Part shown: positions 24,570 to 33,537 of the stretch, piece after piece
Numbering within the stretch: the stretch's first letter is position 1
Layout: every line of letters begins with the position of its first letter
The notes under the pieces: model-generated
The model's input: only the letters and a program-made list of their open reading frames with translations
Told to the model about the DNA's origin: nothing
Database searches by the model: none
Made by a program: the position numbers and the translations under genes
Source: Ferruginibacter sp.
GTDB taxonomy: Bacteria > Bacteroidota > Bacteroidia > Chitinophagales > Chitinophagaceae
Assembly (NCBI GenBank): GCA_028288705.1
Contig: JAQBNH010000008.1
Location: 124,001-188,000 of the forward strand
Direction of reading: 5' to 3'
DNA: 64,000 nt

Positions 24570-24960
24570 CGGTTGCAGATGTTGTCGCACCAAGTCGGCG
24601 GGCAACTTTCATCACCTCCACAATTCTCCCCCATTGAGCGATAGAATCTGCATTGATCACCACAGCAGGTTTTACACTGTCTCCTTCATGAATATATTTA
24701 CGAAGTACAGATTCCAGTGAATCCGGAATAACGAGTTTAGAACCCACGAAAATATTTTTATCCTTATCAACACTCACCACAACACTTTGCTTTTGCTTTG
24801 TATCGCTTTTGGCACGGGGAACGCTCATCTTGATCACATTTGGATTAGCCAGCGTGGAGATCATCAGGAAGAACATGAGCAGGATAAAAAGGATATCATT
24901 CAGCGGGCCCGTATCCACGTCTGCATGTTCATCCCTTAATTTATTATTTCTTAAACTCAT
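24553..24960 (-). CDS. ExbD/TolR-family biopolymer transport protein
   Basis: A 135-residue protein with a short cytoplasmic N terminus, one membrane helix (NDILFILLMFFLMISTL; the Asp at its start is the proton-path residue) and a periplasmic domain (VVVSVDKDKNIFVG; AVVINADSIAQWGRIVEVMKVA). With the ExbB-type partner just upstream it forms a proton-driven motor that energises TonB-dependent outer-membrane transport or Tol-type envelope work. No TonB with a normal membrane anchor is adjacent, so which system it serves is open. The stop region overlaps prmC tail to tail. Confidence 0.9.
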   Translation of the reverse strand: MSLRNNKLRDEHADVDTGPLNDILFILLMFFLMISTLANPNVIKMSVPRAKSDTKQKQSVVVSVDKDKNIFVGSKLVIPDSLESVLRKYIHEGDSVKPAVVINADSIAQWGRIVEVMKVARRLGATTSATVSGSE

Positions 24961-24988
24961 TACTGATGTATAAAGACCTGATGTAAAA

Positions 24989-25666
24989 TTATCTAGTTGG
25001 TTCCTGCAGGATGTCGATGAATTCGCTGCTTGCGGCTTCCATCCTGTTAGCGGTACGATTGATTTGTGTGTCGAGATAACTATGCCCGAGGTAAGCCAGC
25101 ATCCCGATGATCAAACCACTGGCGGACGTAATCAGTTTGATATACATCGCATCCGCGATCTGGCTGATTGACGGATTGGAGATTGTGGCAAATTCCTTCA
25201 ATAATATAACCAGCCCCACGATCGTTCCCACGAAACCAAACAAGGGCGCAATTCGCGCAATTACCGAAAGAATACTGAGGTTCTTTTCCATTTTGTACAT
25301 CTCCAGTTTGCCCACGTTCTCCATACTTTTTTCGATCGCATCAATCGGCTTCCCGATTCTCTGGATGCCTTTATCGATCATATGCGCCACGGGGTGATTG
25401 GTATTTTTAGTAAGGCTGCGCGCAGCGGTGATATTCCCGTTCACGATATGATCACGGATAATACTCATGAAATTGTCGTCCACTTTCGCGGCTTTCCGGA
25501 TCACCAGCAATCTTTCGATAAAAACAAAAACCGCTAACGCGAACAAAATGCCCAGCGGGATCATCAGCGGGCCGCCTTTACTTAGCATACCCCAAACTGT
25601 TTCTACTTTTGCTGTGGATGCACCGGCTGCAGCAACACTGTCAACCTGGAGAAATATATCGAACAT
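24989..25666 (-). CDS. MotA/TolQ/ExbB-family proton channel protein
   Basis: A 225-residue inner-membrane protein. Helix 1 is about residues 34-52 (PLMIPLGILFALAVFVFIE), and the paired helices 2 and 3 are in LSVIARIAPLFGFVGTIVGL and ITSASGLIIGMLAYLGHSYL. The conserved Thr of VGTIVG and of the third helix, which line the proton path in ExbB, are present. It begins an operon with the ExbD gene 28 bases downstream. The N-terminal hydrophobic residues before helix 1 are few, so no signal peptide is needed. Confidence 0.92.
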   Translation of the reverse strand: MFDIFLQVDSVAAAGASTAKVETVWGMLSKGGPLMIPLGILFALAVFVFIERLLVIRKAAKVDDNFMSIIRDHIVNGNITAARSLTKNTNHPVAHMIDKGIQRIGKPIDAIEKSMENVGKLEMYKMEKNLSILSVIARIAPLFGFVGTIVGLVILLKEFATISNPSISQIADAMYIKLITSASGLIIGMLAYLGHSYLDTQINRTANRMEAASSEFIDILQEPTR

Positions 25667-25765
25667 AATTATCTGGTTATCGGTTTAAGCCGTAGATCGC
25701 GGCCCAACATGTTTGCAATAAAACGAAACAAATGCGGAATGCTGCCTAAGAAAATGTTAATCTTC

Positions 25766-26128
25766 CTATTCCGCTTCCCTGTTTACCGTGTCCGGCGAAA
25801 ATGCCGGCAGGCAAACACTCCAGTATTCGCATTCTTCTGTAAATGGGTTGCTATAACGCACACGGCTACCCGCTTTTATCAGGATGCTTTGGCCGGCACT
25901 CACTTCTATCCTATCTCCATCCACTTCAAACAGCTTTTTTCCGCGGCTCACGAGTGTATACTCATCAAATTCCGGTGTTTGAAAAGGTTCACTCCAGCCG
26001 GGTGGCGCAACCATGTGCGCGATACTTAAACCGGCATCTTTGCTGGATGCGAGACCGAAATGCTCTTCGATCAACTTGCCATCCGTTGTCGGAACTACAA
26101 AAGGCGCGTCTTGTTTTTTATAACTCAT
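25766..26128 (-). CDS. Small cupin-domain protein
   Basis: A 120-residue single-domain cupin. It shows a beta-barrel core with HMVAPPGWSEPFQTPEFDEY (metal ligand region, with a Gln/Glu pattern in place of the usual HxH), VSRGKKLFEVDGDRIEVSAG and QSILIKAGSRVRYSNP. Several metal-binding His of classic cupins are missing, so an enzymatic role is uncertain. The ATG at 26128 gives MSYKKQDAPF; an in-frame start at 26164 would lie inside the terminator of the SPFH gene. Confidence 0.8.
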   Translation of the reverse strand: MSYKKQDAPFVVPTTDGKLIEEHFGLASSKDAGLSIAHMVAPPGWSEPFQTPEFDEYTLVSRGKKLFEVDGDRIEVSAGQSILIKAGSRVRYSNPFTEECEYWSVCLPAFSPDTVNREAE

Positions 26129-26136
26129 ATCGATAA

Positions 26137-26168
26137 ATAAAAAAGTGCCGCAATAATACGACACTTTC
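26137..26168 (-). terminator. Terminator after the SPFH gene
   Basis: Nine-pair stem with one G-U pair, positions 26142-26150 with 26159-26167 (minus strand AAAGTGTCG with CGGCACTTT), followed by a T run on the minus strand. It separates the SPFH gene from the cupin gene. Confidence 0.7.
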
Positions 26169-26187
26169 TATGGATGAAAATTCGTGA

Positions 26188-27114
26188 TTATTTATTTTCT
26201 GCGAGTTGTTGCATCGCCATGATCTGGCGCATTGTTTTTTCCATACCGTCACTGCTGCCATCAAGGAAGATCACGTTACCTTTGCCATACTCTGCAAAAT
26301 TCTTTATCGCTTCTACCCACATACTGAATAAAATCACATTTGTATCCAGGTTGGCCTGCTTCATTTCAGATGCCGCCTGGCTCATACCCTTTGCCACTTC
26401 TTCCCGGAACAATGCGACACCTTGCCCGCGTAATTGCGCTGCCTGGCGTTCTGCTTCCGCAGCGATCTTAATAGAATTACCTTCAGCCTCTGCAGCTTTG
26501 GTTTTCGTTATAAGCAAAGCCTGGCCTTCGTTTTCGGCCGCAGCCTTGAGGTTATTACTCGCCACAACTTTACTCATACTGTCAATGATCGCCTGGTCAA
26601 ACGTGATGTCGTTGATTTGCAGATCCTGAAGATGGTAGCCCCATTCTTCCAGCGACACATCCACATGTTCTTTTACAAATTCCACAATATCGCGGCGTAA
26701 TACCAAAATTTCTGATTGCTTTCTTGTTGCCACGAAAGCGCGGATATTCCCTTCGATCGTTCTTACCAATGCCTGCATCAGATCTTTATCACTGATAAAT
26801 TTAAAAGCGACTTTCTGGATTGTGTCTTCCCGTTCGTTTTGAACAGAGTACAACAACATTGACTTAAAATAAACATTCGCCTGGTCGATCGTTACAGCCT
26901 GGAATTCCAATTCTACGGACCTGTTCTGGATCGAGATCTTTTTATAGATCTGCTCAATAAAAGGAATTTTCAATCTTAAACCCGGACGCAGGATGCGCTG
27001 GTATTTACCAAACATTGTTACCACCCCGATAAAACCCTGGTTGATCGTTACAAAGCTGCCCAAAAAGATGAGCACGGCCAGAATCAGCCACCAGTAATCA
27101 ATAAAAAATTTCAT
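26188..27114 (-). CDS. SPFH/band 7 (stomatin-like) membrane protein
   Basis: A 308-residue protein: one N-terminal membrane helix (WWLILAVLIFLGSFVTI), the SPFH domain (VTMFGKYQRILRPGLRLKIPF, SVELEFQAVTIDQANVYFKS, VRTIEGNIRAFVATRKQSEI, WGYHLQDLQINDITF) and an alanine- and glutamate-rich coiled coil (KAAAENEGQALLITKTKAAEAEG region), as in stomatin/HflK-like proteins. These form large rings in membranes, often with an NfeD protease, which is absent here. A TATCTTTC box lies 18 bases upstream of the start. Confidence 0.92.
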   Translation of the reverse strand: MKFFIDYWWLILAVLIFLGSFVTINQGFIGVVTMFGKYQRILRPGLRLKIPFIEQIYKKISIQNRSVELEFQAVTIDQANVYFKSMLLYSVQNEREDTIQKVAFKFISDKDLMQALVRTIEGNIRAFVATRKQSEILVLRRDIVEFVKEHVDVSLEEWGYHLQDLQINDITFDQAIIDSMSKVVASNNLKAAAENEGQALLITKTKAAEAEGNSIKIAAEAERQAAQLRGQGVALFREEVAKGMSQAASEMKQANLDTNVILFSMWVEAIKNFAEYGKGNVIFLDGSSDGMEKTMRQIMAMQQLAENK

Positions 27115-27132
27115 ATGCAGTTAATTTGGTCG

Positions 27133-27140
27133 GAAAGATA
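27133..27140 (-). promoter_or_regulatory. Candidate -7 box for the SPFH gene
   Basis: TATCTTTC on the minus strand (one mismatch to TAnnTTTG), 18 bases before the ATG at 27114. Confidence 0.35.
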
Positions 27141-27184
27141 ATGCTTTTGTCAATGAATTATAGAAGCGCTGATTCCACCTCAGT

Positions 27185-28435
27185 TCAGGGCGTTTTTTCT
27201 TCCCAGATCATAGCCAGGTGCACAATAGTTTCAGCAGCTTTTGCCATATCATCCACGCCGATCCATTCCAGCTTGCTGTGGATGTTTTGCATGCCGGTAA
27301 AAATGTTCGGGCAAGGCAGTCCCATATAGCTCAGCCTGCTGCCATCCGTGCCGCCGCGGATAGATTCCTGAATGACCTTAAGCCCGGATCTGCGGATGGC
27401 GTCTGCAGCATAGGCCACAACTTCCGGATGCTGATCCAGCACCTGCTTCATATTCCTGTATTGCTCCTGCTGTTTGTATTCCATAGTTGCACCCGGATGT
27501 TTGGCAACAACTGCTTCTGCAATTTTCTTCAGCCTGTCGTGGTGCGCCTGTAACATAAGGGTATCAAAATCGCGAACGATAAAACTGATACTGGCTTTCT
27601 CTGCAATACCACTAACCGAGACCGGGTGAACGAACCCTTGCTTTTCGTTCGTGGTCTCCGGACTAAATTCGTCTTTTGGCAAGGCATCCAATATTTCGCC
27701 GGCGATCTTAATTGCATTTACCAGTTTATCTTTTGCATAACCGGGATGCGCGATCACGCCATGAACCGTTATTGTTGAACCATCTGCGCTGAACGTTTCA
27801 TCTTCGAGACTGCCGGCTTCCCCGCCATCCAGCGTATAACCAAACTTTGCCCCGAGTTTTTCCATATCGATCTTCGCAGTGCCTCTGCCAACTTCTTCAT
27901 CAGGTGTGAAAACAATTTTGATGTCGCCATGTAAAACCGTAGGATTGTTAACCAGGTACGTCGCGGCCTGCATAATAACCGCCACACCGGATTTATCATC
28001 TGCGCCCAGTAATGTTAATCCGCTTGCCGTAATAATATCCGCACCAAGATGATTTTTTAAATAGGAAGAAACGCCTGCCGATAACACCTGCGTGGAATCA
28101 TCCGGCAGCACAATATCCTGTCCCTGGTAATTTTTGTGAAGAATGGGTTTAACGTTCGTACCGCTGCAGTCTGGCGCCGTATCCACATGAGAGCAAAAAC
28201 AAATCGCAGAAACTGCCTTCGGGCTGTTAGAAGGAATTGTCGCATACACGTAGCCGTATTCATCCATACTTGCATCCGGTAGTCCGAGTTTTTTCAGTTC
28301 TTCCAAAAGGATCTTACCCAGGTCTTTCTGCTTCTCCGTGCTCGGATTGGCCATATTTTCCGGGTCGCTCTGCGTATCTACCTGCACGTATTTCATAAAC
28401 CTCGCTGCGAGCTCTTCTTTATTAATCGTTATCAT
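27185..28435 (-). CDS. pepT: Peptidase T (tripeptide aminopeptidase)
   Basis: A 416-residue M20 metallopeptidase. Zinc and catalytic residues are visible: FCSHVDTAPDCSG (His, Asp), LGADDKSGVAVIM (bridging Asp), TPDEEVGRGT (catalytic Glu and zinc Glu), TLDGGEAG, and the lid/dimerisation domain around VIAHPGYAKDKLVNA. SIRGGTDGSRLSYMGLPCPN near the C terminus is characteristic of PepT. It removes the N-terminal residue from tripeptides in the cytoplasm. Single gene, 70 bases from the SPFH start. Confidence 0.96.
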   Translation of the reverse strand: MITINKEELAARFMKYVQVDTQSDPENMANPSTEKQKDLGKILLEELKKLGLPDASMDEYGYVYATIPSNSPKAVSAICFCSHVDTAPDCSGTNVKPILHKNYQGQDIVLPDDSTQVLSAGVSSYLKNHLGADIITASGLTLLGADDKSGVAVIMQAATYLVNNPTVLHGDIKIVFTPDEEVGRGTAKIDMEKLGAKFGYTLDGGEAGSLEDETFSADGSTITVHGVIAHPGYAKDKLVNAIKIAGEILDALPKDEFSPETTNEKQGFVHPVSVSGIAEKASISFIVRDFDTLMLQAHHDRLKKIAEAVVAKHPGATMEYKQQEQYRNMKQVLDQHPEVVAYAADAIRRSGLKVIQESIRGGTDGSRLSYMGLPCPNIFTGMQNIHSKLEWIGVDDMAKAAETIVHLAMIWEEKTP

Positions 28436-28477
28436 ATCGCAATATTTAAAAGCAAAGTAATTGAAAACAACAGAAAC

Positions 28478-28509
28478 AAAAAAAGCAGCCTTTCCAGACT
28501 GCCTTTTTT
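28478..28509 (-). terminator. Terminator after the FKBP gene
   Basis: On the minus strand AAAAAAGGCAG, a 10-base loop, CTGCTTTTTTT. The GC stem is short (4 pairs) but is extended by A-T pairs. It ends the gene whose stop is at 28528. Confidence 0.6.
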
Positions 28510-28527
28510 CGTTATTTATGAATCATA

Positions 28528-28956
28528 TTAAACGATCTCTACCAATTCAATATCGAAGACCAGTTCTTGTCCGGCAAGAAAATGATTCGCATCAAGGATG
28601 ATGATGTCGTCATTGATCTCTTTCACGATCACCGGTACGGGCTGACCTTCCTGGTTACTGAGCGTAAGTGGCATGCCCGGTTCCAGCTTCATATCCGCGG
28701 GAACATTTTCTTTCGGAAATTCAATAATGGCGTCTTCGCTTCTTTCGCCATAGCCTTCTTCTGCAGGAATGTTGATGGTTTTTTTATCGCCCACTTCCAT
28801 GCCCGGAAGTGCTGCATCAAACCCTTTGATCATCTGGCCGGCACCAACGGTGAACTCCAGCGGCTCGCGGCCTGTAGATGAATCAAATTCTTCACCATTC
28901 ATTAATTTCCCGGTGTAGTGCACTCTTACTACATCACCATTTTTTACTTGTGCCAT
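28528..28956 (-). CDS. FKBP-type peptidyl-prolyl isomerase, SlyD-like
   Basis: A 142-residue cytoplasmic isomerase. The split FKBP domain (VRVHYTGKLMNGEEFDSS, FTVGAGQMIKGFDAALPGM, GDKKTINIPAEEGYGER) holds an inserted chaperone flap, about residues 70-125 (FPKENVPADMKLEPG, ILDANHFLAGQELVFDIEL). The His/Cys-rich metal tail of E. coli SlyD is absent. It speeds proline isomerisation and holds unfolded chains. A micro-ORF of the same kind as the one before gcdH ends five bases before its ATG. Confidence 0.93.
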   Translation of the reverse strand: MAQVKNGDVVRVHYTGKLMNGEEFDSSTGREPLEFTVGAGQMIKGFDAALPGMEVGDKKTINIPAEEGYGERSEDAIIEFPKENVPADMKLEPGMPLTLSNQEGQPVPVIVKEINDDIIILDANHFLAGQELVFDIELVEIV

Positions 28957-28961
28957 AATAA

Positions 28962-29027
28962 TTATTGTTTTTTGGTTACCAGCTGCATCAATCTGTTGTG
29001 CGGCATTGGCGTCGCACTCTTGTACAG
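28962..29027 (-). CDS. Micro-ORF directly upstream of the FKBP gene (YxSATP-TKK family)
   Basis: On the minus strand, codons from 29027 read L(CTG)-Y-K-S-A-T-P, ten further codons, then T-K-K-Q and TAA at 28962-28964, five bases before the FKBP ATG. Codon for codon it matches the micro-ORF at 14517-14585, sharing Y, S-A-T-P and T-K-K with an identical ten-codon spacing. The codon at the place of the ATG is CTG here, preceded by an in-frame TAG, so the real start is either this CTG or an ATG at 29006 (peptide MPHNRLMQLVTKKQ). Leader-peptide function is inference. Confidence 0.45.
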   Translation of the reverse strand: MYKSATPMPHNRLMQLVTKKQ

Positions 29028-29125
29028 CTACTTTTTATTCTGCAATAAAAAGACCAAAGAATGAAACATGAATAATTGTCAAAATTAAAATATTCTCCCG
29101 AACGCCTCAATTAAAAAAGTTTGCC

Positions 29126-29133
29126 CAACTTTG
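29126..29133 (+). promoter_or_regulatory. Start-proximal -7 box, NamZ-like gene
   Basis: CAACTTTG (first base off TAnnTTTG) ends 4 bases before the ATG at 29138. Confidence 0.35.
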
Positions 29134-29137
29134 GTTG

Positions 29138-30421
29138 ATGAAAAGGATTCAACTGATGTTTGCGCTGTTTTCTCTTGCTATGCTGCAAATTTCCTGCGCA
29201 CAAACGGCCAAAATGCCCGGTAACGCTGCTGCCATAAAGCCGGGTGCCGAACGAATGGAAGTTTATTTGCCCTTGCTGAAAGGTAAAAAGGTGGCGGTGT
29301 TTGCCAATCAGACCAGCATGGTAAAAAATACACATCTTGTAGATACGCTCTTAAAAAGCGGCATCCGGGTGGTAAAGATTTTTGGGCCGGAACATGGATT
29401 CCGTGGTGATGCAGATGCAGGTGAACATGTTAATGATCTGCGCGATAAAAAGACCGGCCTCCCGGTGATCAGCCTCTACGGCGATCATAAAAAACCAACC
29501 GCAGCGGATTTTGCAGATGTTGATATCCTGATCTTCGATATCCAGGATGTCGGCGTTCGGTTCTACACCTATATCTCTTCACTCGAATATTACCTGGAAG
29601 CAGCATTGGAAAATCATAAACCGCTGCTCATTCTTGATCGCCCAAATCCGAATGGCTTTTATGTAGACGGTCCGGTACTCGACATGAAATTTAAGAGTTT
29701 TATCGGGATGCAATCTATCCCTATCGTTTATGGAATGACAATGGGCGAGTACGCACTAATGCTTGCAGGAGAAAATTTACTATCTGCGAAAGCCAATGCT
29801 ATTAATGCCTACAACGTTTCTACACAGCCAACTGTTGATACGCCATTCCATGTACAGGTGATCAAATGCGGTAATTATGATCATAACAGTAAATATATTT
29901 TGCCTGTAATGCCATCCCCAAACCTGAAAGAAATGCAGGCGATCTATTTGTATCCTTCCACCTGTTTTTTCGAGGGTACGGTTTTGAGCGAAGGCCGCGG
30001 AACCGATCTTCCGTTTGAAATTTTTGGCCATCCCACACTTCCTGAAAATCTGTTCGCCTTTACACCAAAGCCAAATGCCGGCGCAAAAAGCAGCAAATGT
30101 TTTTACCAAACCTGCTACGGCTGGAACCTTCACGGGAGTAATGAAGCCGTGCTGAAAGATCTTGCAGGAAAGATACAGTTGCGACATGTAATACAAGCAT
30201 ACAAATTGTTTCCTGGTAAAGACAGTTTTTTCCTGAAAAATAATTTCATCAACAAATTGGCCGGCAACGATATTTTCCAACAGCAAATAAAGGATGGGCT
30301 TACAGACACGGATATCCGCCAAAGCTGGCAACCCGGCCTTTTAAAGTTCAAGGCGGTAAGAAAAAAATACCTGCTCTACAACGATTTCGAATCAACGAAA
30401 GGCAACGGATATATTAAATAA
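29138..30421 (+). CDS. Exo-beta-N-acetylmuramidase family protein (DUF1343/NamZ), lipoprotein
   Basis: A 427-residue protein with a lipoprotein-type leader (FALFSLAMLQISCAQT). The DUF1343 domain shows GKKVAVFANQTSMV, KIFGPEHGFRGDADAGE, TGLPVISLYGD, IFDIQDVGVRFYTYISS, LDRPNPNG, GMTMGEYALMLAGE and LYPSTCFFEGTVLSEGRGT. This family includes NamZ, which cuts terminal N-acetylmuramic acid from peptidoglycan fragments, so a role in wall recycling or scavenging is likely. The ATG at 29138 is chosen over a TTG one codon before. Confidence 0.9.
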   Translation: MKRIQLMFALFSLAMLQISCAQTAKMPGNAAAIKPGAERMEVYLPLLKGKKVAVFANQTSMVKNTHLVDTLLKSGIRVVKIFGPEHGFRGDADAGEHVNDLRDKKTGLPVISLYGDHKKPTAADFADVDILIFDIQDVGVRFYTYISSLEYYLEAALENHKPLLILDRPNPNGFYVDGPVLDMKFKSFIGMQSIPIVYGMTMGEYALMLAGENLLSAKANAINAYNVSTQPTVDTPFHVQVIKCGNYDHNSKYILPVMPSPNLKEMQAIYLYPSTCFFEGTVLSEGRGTDLPFEIFGHPTLPENLFAFTPKPNAGAKSSKCFYQTCYGWNLHGSNEAVLKDLAGKIQLRHVIQAYKLFPGKDSFFLKNNFINKLAGNDIFQQQIKDGLTDTDIRQSWQPGLLKFKAVRKKYLLYNDFESTKGNGYIK

Positions 30422-30439
30422 ATTTCTACCATAAGAAAT

Positions 30440-30447
30440 TATATTTG
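30440..30447 (+). promoter_or_regulatory. Start-proximal -7 box, propeller histidine kinase
   Basis: TATATTTG, a full match, ends 3 bases before the ATG at 30451. Predicts a leaderless transcript. Confidence 0.5.
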
Positions 30448-30450
30448 TGT

Positions 30451-33400
30451 ATGCGTCGCCCTGTCCTCGCCCACTTACTGCTGTTGATGTTTGCGTGCGA
30501 ATGTTATGCGCAACCGCTTTCGCAACCGTTGCTGTTCAATCACCTGAATGTTAATAACGGGCTGTCGCAAGGCGTTAATAATTGTATTTACAAAGATTCG
30601 CGTGGTTTTATCTGGATCAGTTCTTTCGATGGCCTTAACCGCTTCGACGGATTGCATTGCAAAATTTTTCGCGAAAATTCATCTGATTCCGGGTCCGTCA
30701 AAGGCACGTTATTTTTAAACATCCTGGAAGATCAACGGGCTGATCTTTGGATTGGCAGCAACCAGGGACTCAACCGTTACGACCGAAAACTCGGGCGGTT
30801 TACACAATTCATTGTTCCCGGGCGTACAATGGTGGATCAGTTCCTCTCTCCCTTTTACATCGATAATCAGGGAAATATCTGGCTTCAATCCCGGTCAGAG
30901 ATATTTTGCCTCCAGCCTTCCACAGGCAAATTCGCCCTGATAAAAAATTTCCACCAGCCGGGAAACCTGATCGTACGCACCGCAGCCATGAAGCCTTTTC
31001 AACAATTGACTAAAATATACGCTGTTCTCAACAATGCCAGTGCTTTCTATATCATCTCCTTGAGTGGGCTGGTTGCCAATACAGAGCAGATCGGTATTTC
31101 CAATCCCACCTTAACGAACATCCGGGATTTCATACCCGCCGGTAACAATATTTTACTTGGCGCGGCAGAGGGTTTGTTTCGTTTTAAGCCAGTAAGTAAG
31201 GAAAACGAAATGCTTGCTGCTGATGATGGGTTGAAAAATATTTCTGCCCTACGCATCGACGAACGCGGCAGGCTTTGGGTTGGAACGCTACAATCCGGAC
31301 TGTACCTGATTGACACATCGAAGAAAACAGTGGCCGGTCGTTACAATTACAATAAAAATGAAAGTGCCGGGTTATCAGGTCCGCAGGTAACTTATATCTA
31401 TAGTGATGATCAGCAATATTTATGGACCGGCATCTGGGGAAAGGGAATTGATTTTACTAACCTGGAAAAATTCCGTTTCAATTATTTTTTATCGAAAGAG
31501 AATGTTGCCGGTAAAACGGCTGACAATTTTATCCGCTCCATTGTAGAGACAGATCAGCAGGAGATATGGGCGGCGACACAATCCGGCGGAATACTGGTTC
31601 TGGATAAAAACAAACAAGTAATAAATACGATCACGAAACCACTTCCTGCGAGCATCGAACATCTTTTTAAAGACCGGGAAGGAAATGTCTGGGCCGCGAC
31701 ATTTTCAGGCCTCTACCAGTTTGATCCAAGAACAAAACGAGTAAGGACTATAAAAAATATTACGTCAAAAAGTACAGCACAAAACCAGTTTAACTTTATT
31801 TATCAATTACACGACGGACAGATGCTGGCATCATCCAATGCCGGCCTGTTTATCGGTAGGAATAACGCTGGCGTAATTTCTTTTAAAGAATTAAAAACAA
31901 ATGCAGGCCCGGATGTTTTCTTAACAACTTTCCAGGACAAACAGGGACGCCTGTATATATCAAGGGCGTTTAAAGGTTTTTTTGTCGCCAGGCTATCAGG
32001 TGATTCCTTGCTGAAAGAAAAAGACTTTTCTTACCAGGCCACTATTAAATCGTTCGCAGAAATATCTCCCGGCGAACTTTGGATCGGAAGTACCATTGGC
32101 CTCATCAAATATGATAAAGAAGCACAGAAAGTAAAAAAAATCTTCACAACAAATGACGGGCTGGCCAATCAATATATTTATGCGGCTATTCCATACCGTG
32201 ATGAGGTCTGGCTGAGCTCGAATGCAGGCCTGGCAAGATTGAATATGCATAGTGAAGAGATCAGCAATTACACTGTAGCTGATGGTTTGCAGAGCAACGA
32301 GTTCAATACCTACGCATTTTGCCAGACCCGTGAAGGGGAGCTATTGTTTGGTGGGGTAAACGGGTTGAATAGTTTTTTCCCGGGTAAGGTGACCGCTTAT
32401 AAAAATTTGCCGATGTTGCAATTAGCAGGCATGCAGGTGAACGACAGTACTTTTAAACCTGCAGTAGATCCTGGAGAATTAGCAGACATTAAATTGGGCT
32501 ATGATCAAAACACCGTAAGCTTTCGGTTTACCGTGATAGATTATAGCAACCCTTCCGCCGCGCGATTAAAATACCACCTGGAAGGCTACGATAAAAACGA
32601 TATTTATGCAGATAACAGCTCTGTGATCCGGTATGCAAATCTTCCCCCGGGTAACTATAGCCTTTATGTGCGTGCCATCAACGCCGCAGGATTAATGAGC
32701 GCGCAAGAAAAAATAATTTTACTGCATATCGCGCGGCCATGGTGGTTGCAGTGGTGGTTCACCTTATTAATCGTACTCATTTCTTCGGCCATGCTTTTTC
32801 TTGTCATTCGCAGTTATTTGCACCGCCGGCTGCAACGACAAAGAATTGCATTAGAAAAACAGCAGGCGATAGAAAAAGAACGTACGCGGATTGCCACAGA
32901 CATGCACGATGATTTTGGTGCGTCATTGTCGCGGATAAAATTCCTAAGCGAAAAAATGCAACTCGACGACCATGAAGAGGTAAAATGGAAAACAGACCTG
33001 GCAAAGATCTCCGGTTACAGTGATGAGATGGCAGAGAAAATGGGAGAAATCGTTTGGGCCTTAAACCAACGCCACGACACGCTTGGCCACCTGGCCGGCT
33101 TTTGCCGGTCTTATGCCACAGATTATTTACTCGATAAAAATATCAGCCTGCAATTCAGGACTGAACAAACCCACGATATATATATTAATGGTGAGATCAG
33201 GCGAAATGTGTTTCTTGTTATCAAAGAAGCCTTGCATAACACTGTGAAACATGCTCATGCCAGCGCCGTTACTATTTCTATGGTCTTTGAAGAAGGCTTA
33301 TTGAAAGTTGACATTGGCGACAATGGTGTTGGAATAAATATGGGCACGATTCGCCCATTTGCGAATGGTTTGGAGAACATGAAAAAAAGGATGCATGATG

Positions 33401-33468
33401 TTGACGGAAAAATATTTTTTTCGAATAATGCCGGCAGTCATATCCGTCTCGAGCTGCCGTGCTGCTAA
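30451..33468 (+). CDS. Two-component sensor kinase with periplasmic beta-propellers
   Basis: A 1005-residue membrane sensor. After a signal peptide (LAHLLLLMFACECYAQ) come about a dozen Reg_prop repeats (GLSQGVNNCIYKDSRGFIWI, RLWVGTLQSGLYLID, EIWAATQSGGILVL), the Y_Y_Y domain (residues about 680-760, YHLEGYDKNDIYADNSSV), one membrane helix (WWFTLLIVLISSAMLFLVI), a HisKA_3 helix with the phospho-accepting His in RIATDMHDDFGASLSRIKF, and an ATPase domain (IKEALHNTVKHAHA, GDNGVGINM). It has no fused receiver or AraC domain, unlike Bacteroides hybrid sensors; the NarL-type regulator is the next gene (69 bases). Confidence 0.95.
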   Translation: MRRPVLAHLLLLMFACECYAQPLSQPLLFNHLNVNNGLSQGVNNCIYKDSRGFIWISSFDGLNRFDGLHCKIFRENSSDSGSVKGTLFLNILEDQRADLWIGSNQGLNRYDRKLGRFTQFIVPGRTMVDQFLSPFYIDNQGNIWLQSRSEIFCLQPSTGKFALIKNFHQPGNLIVRTAAMKPFQQLTKIYAVLNNASAFYIISLSGLVANTEQIGISNPTLTNIRDFIPAGNNILLGAAEGLFRFKPVSKENEMLAADDGLKNISALRIDERGRLWVGTLQSGLYLIDTSKKTVAGRYNYNKNESAGLSGPQVTYIYSDDQQYLWTGIWGKGIDFTNLEKFRFNYFLSKENVAGKTADNFIRSIVETDQQEIWAATQSGGILVLDKNKQVINTITKPLPASIEHLFKDREGNVWAATFSGLYQFDPRTKRVRTIKNITSKSTAQNQFNFIYQLHDGQMLASSNAGLFIGRNNAGVISFKELKTNAGPDVFLTTFQDKQGRLYISRAFKGFFVARLSGDSLLKEKDFSYQATIKSFAEISPGELWIGSTIGLIKYDKEAQKVKKIFTTNDGLANQYIYAAIPYRDEVWLSSNAGLARLNMHSEEISNYTVADGLQSNEFNTYAFCQTREGELLFGGVNGLNSFFPGKVTAYKNLPMLQLAGMQVNDSTFKPAVDPGELADIKLGYDQNTVSFRFTVIDYSNPSAARLKYHLEGYDKNDIYADNSSVIRYANLPPGNYSLYVRAINAAGLMSAQEKIILLHIARPWWLQWWFTLLIVLISSAMLFLVIRSYLHRRLQRQRIALEKQQAIEKERTRIATDMHDDFGASLSRIKFLSEKMQLDDHEEVKWKTDLAKISGYSDEMAEKMGEIVWALNQRHDTLGHLAGFCRSYATDYLLDKNISLQFRTEQTHDIYINGEIRRNVFLVIKEALHNTVKHAHASAVTISMVFEEGLLKVDIGDNGVGINMGTIRPFANGLENMKKRMHDVDGKIFFSNNAGSHIRLELPCC

Positions 33469-33524
33469 TTATTTTACAAAAAAAGATACCCCTTAATACC
33501 TATTTTAAAACAGGCAGCAGCGTT

Positions 33525-33532
33525 TAATTTTG
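33525..33532 (+). promoter_or_regulatory. Start-proximal -7 box, response regulator
   Basis: TAATTTTG, a full match, ends 5 bases before the ATG at 33538. The regulator may thus have its own promoter in addition to read-through from the kinase gene. Confidence 0.5.
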
Positions 33533-33537
33533 TAGAG

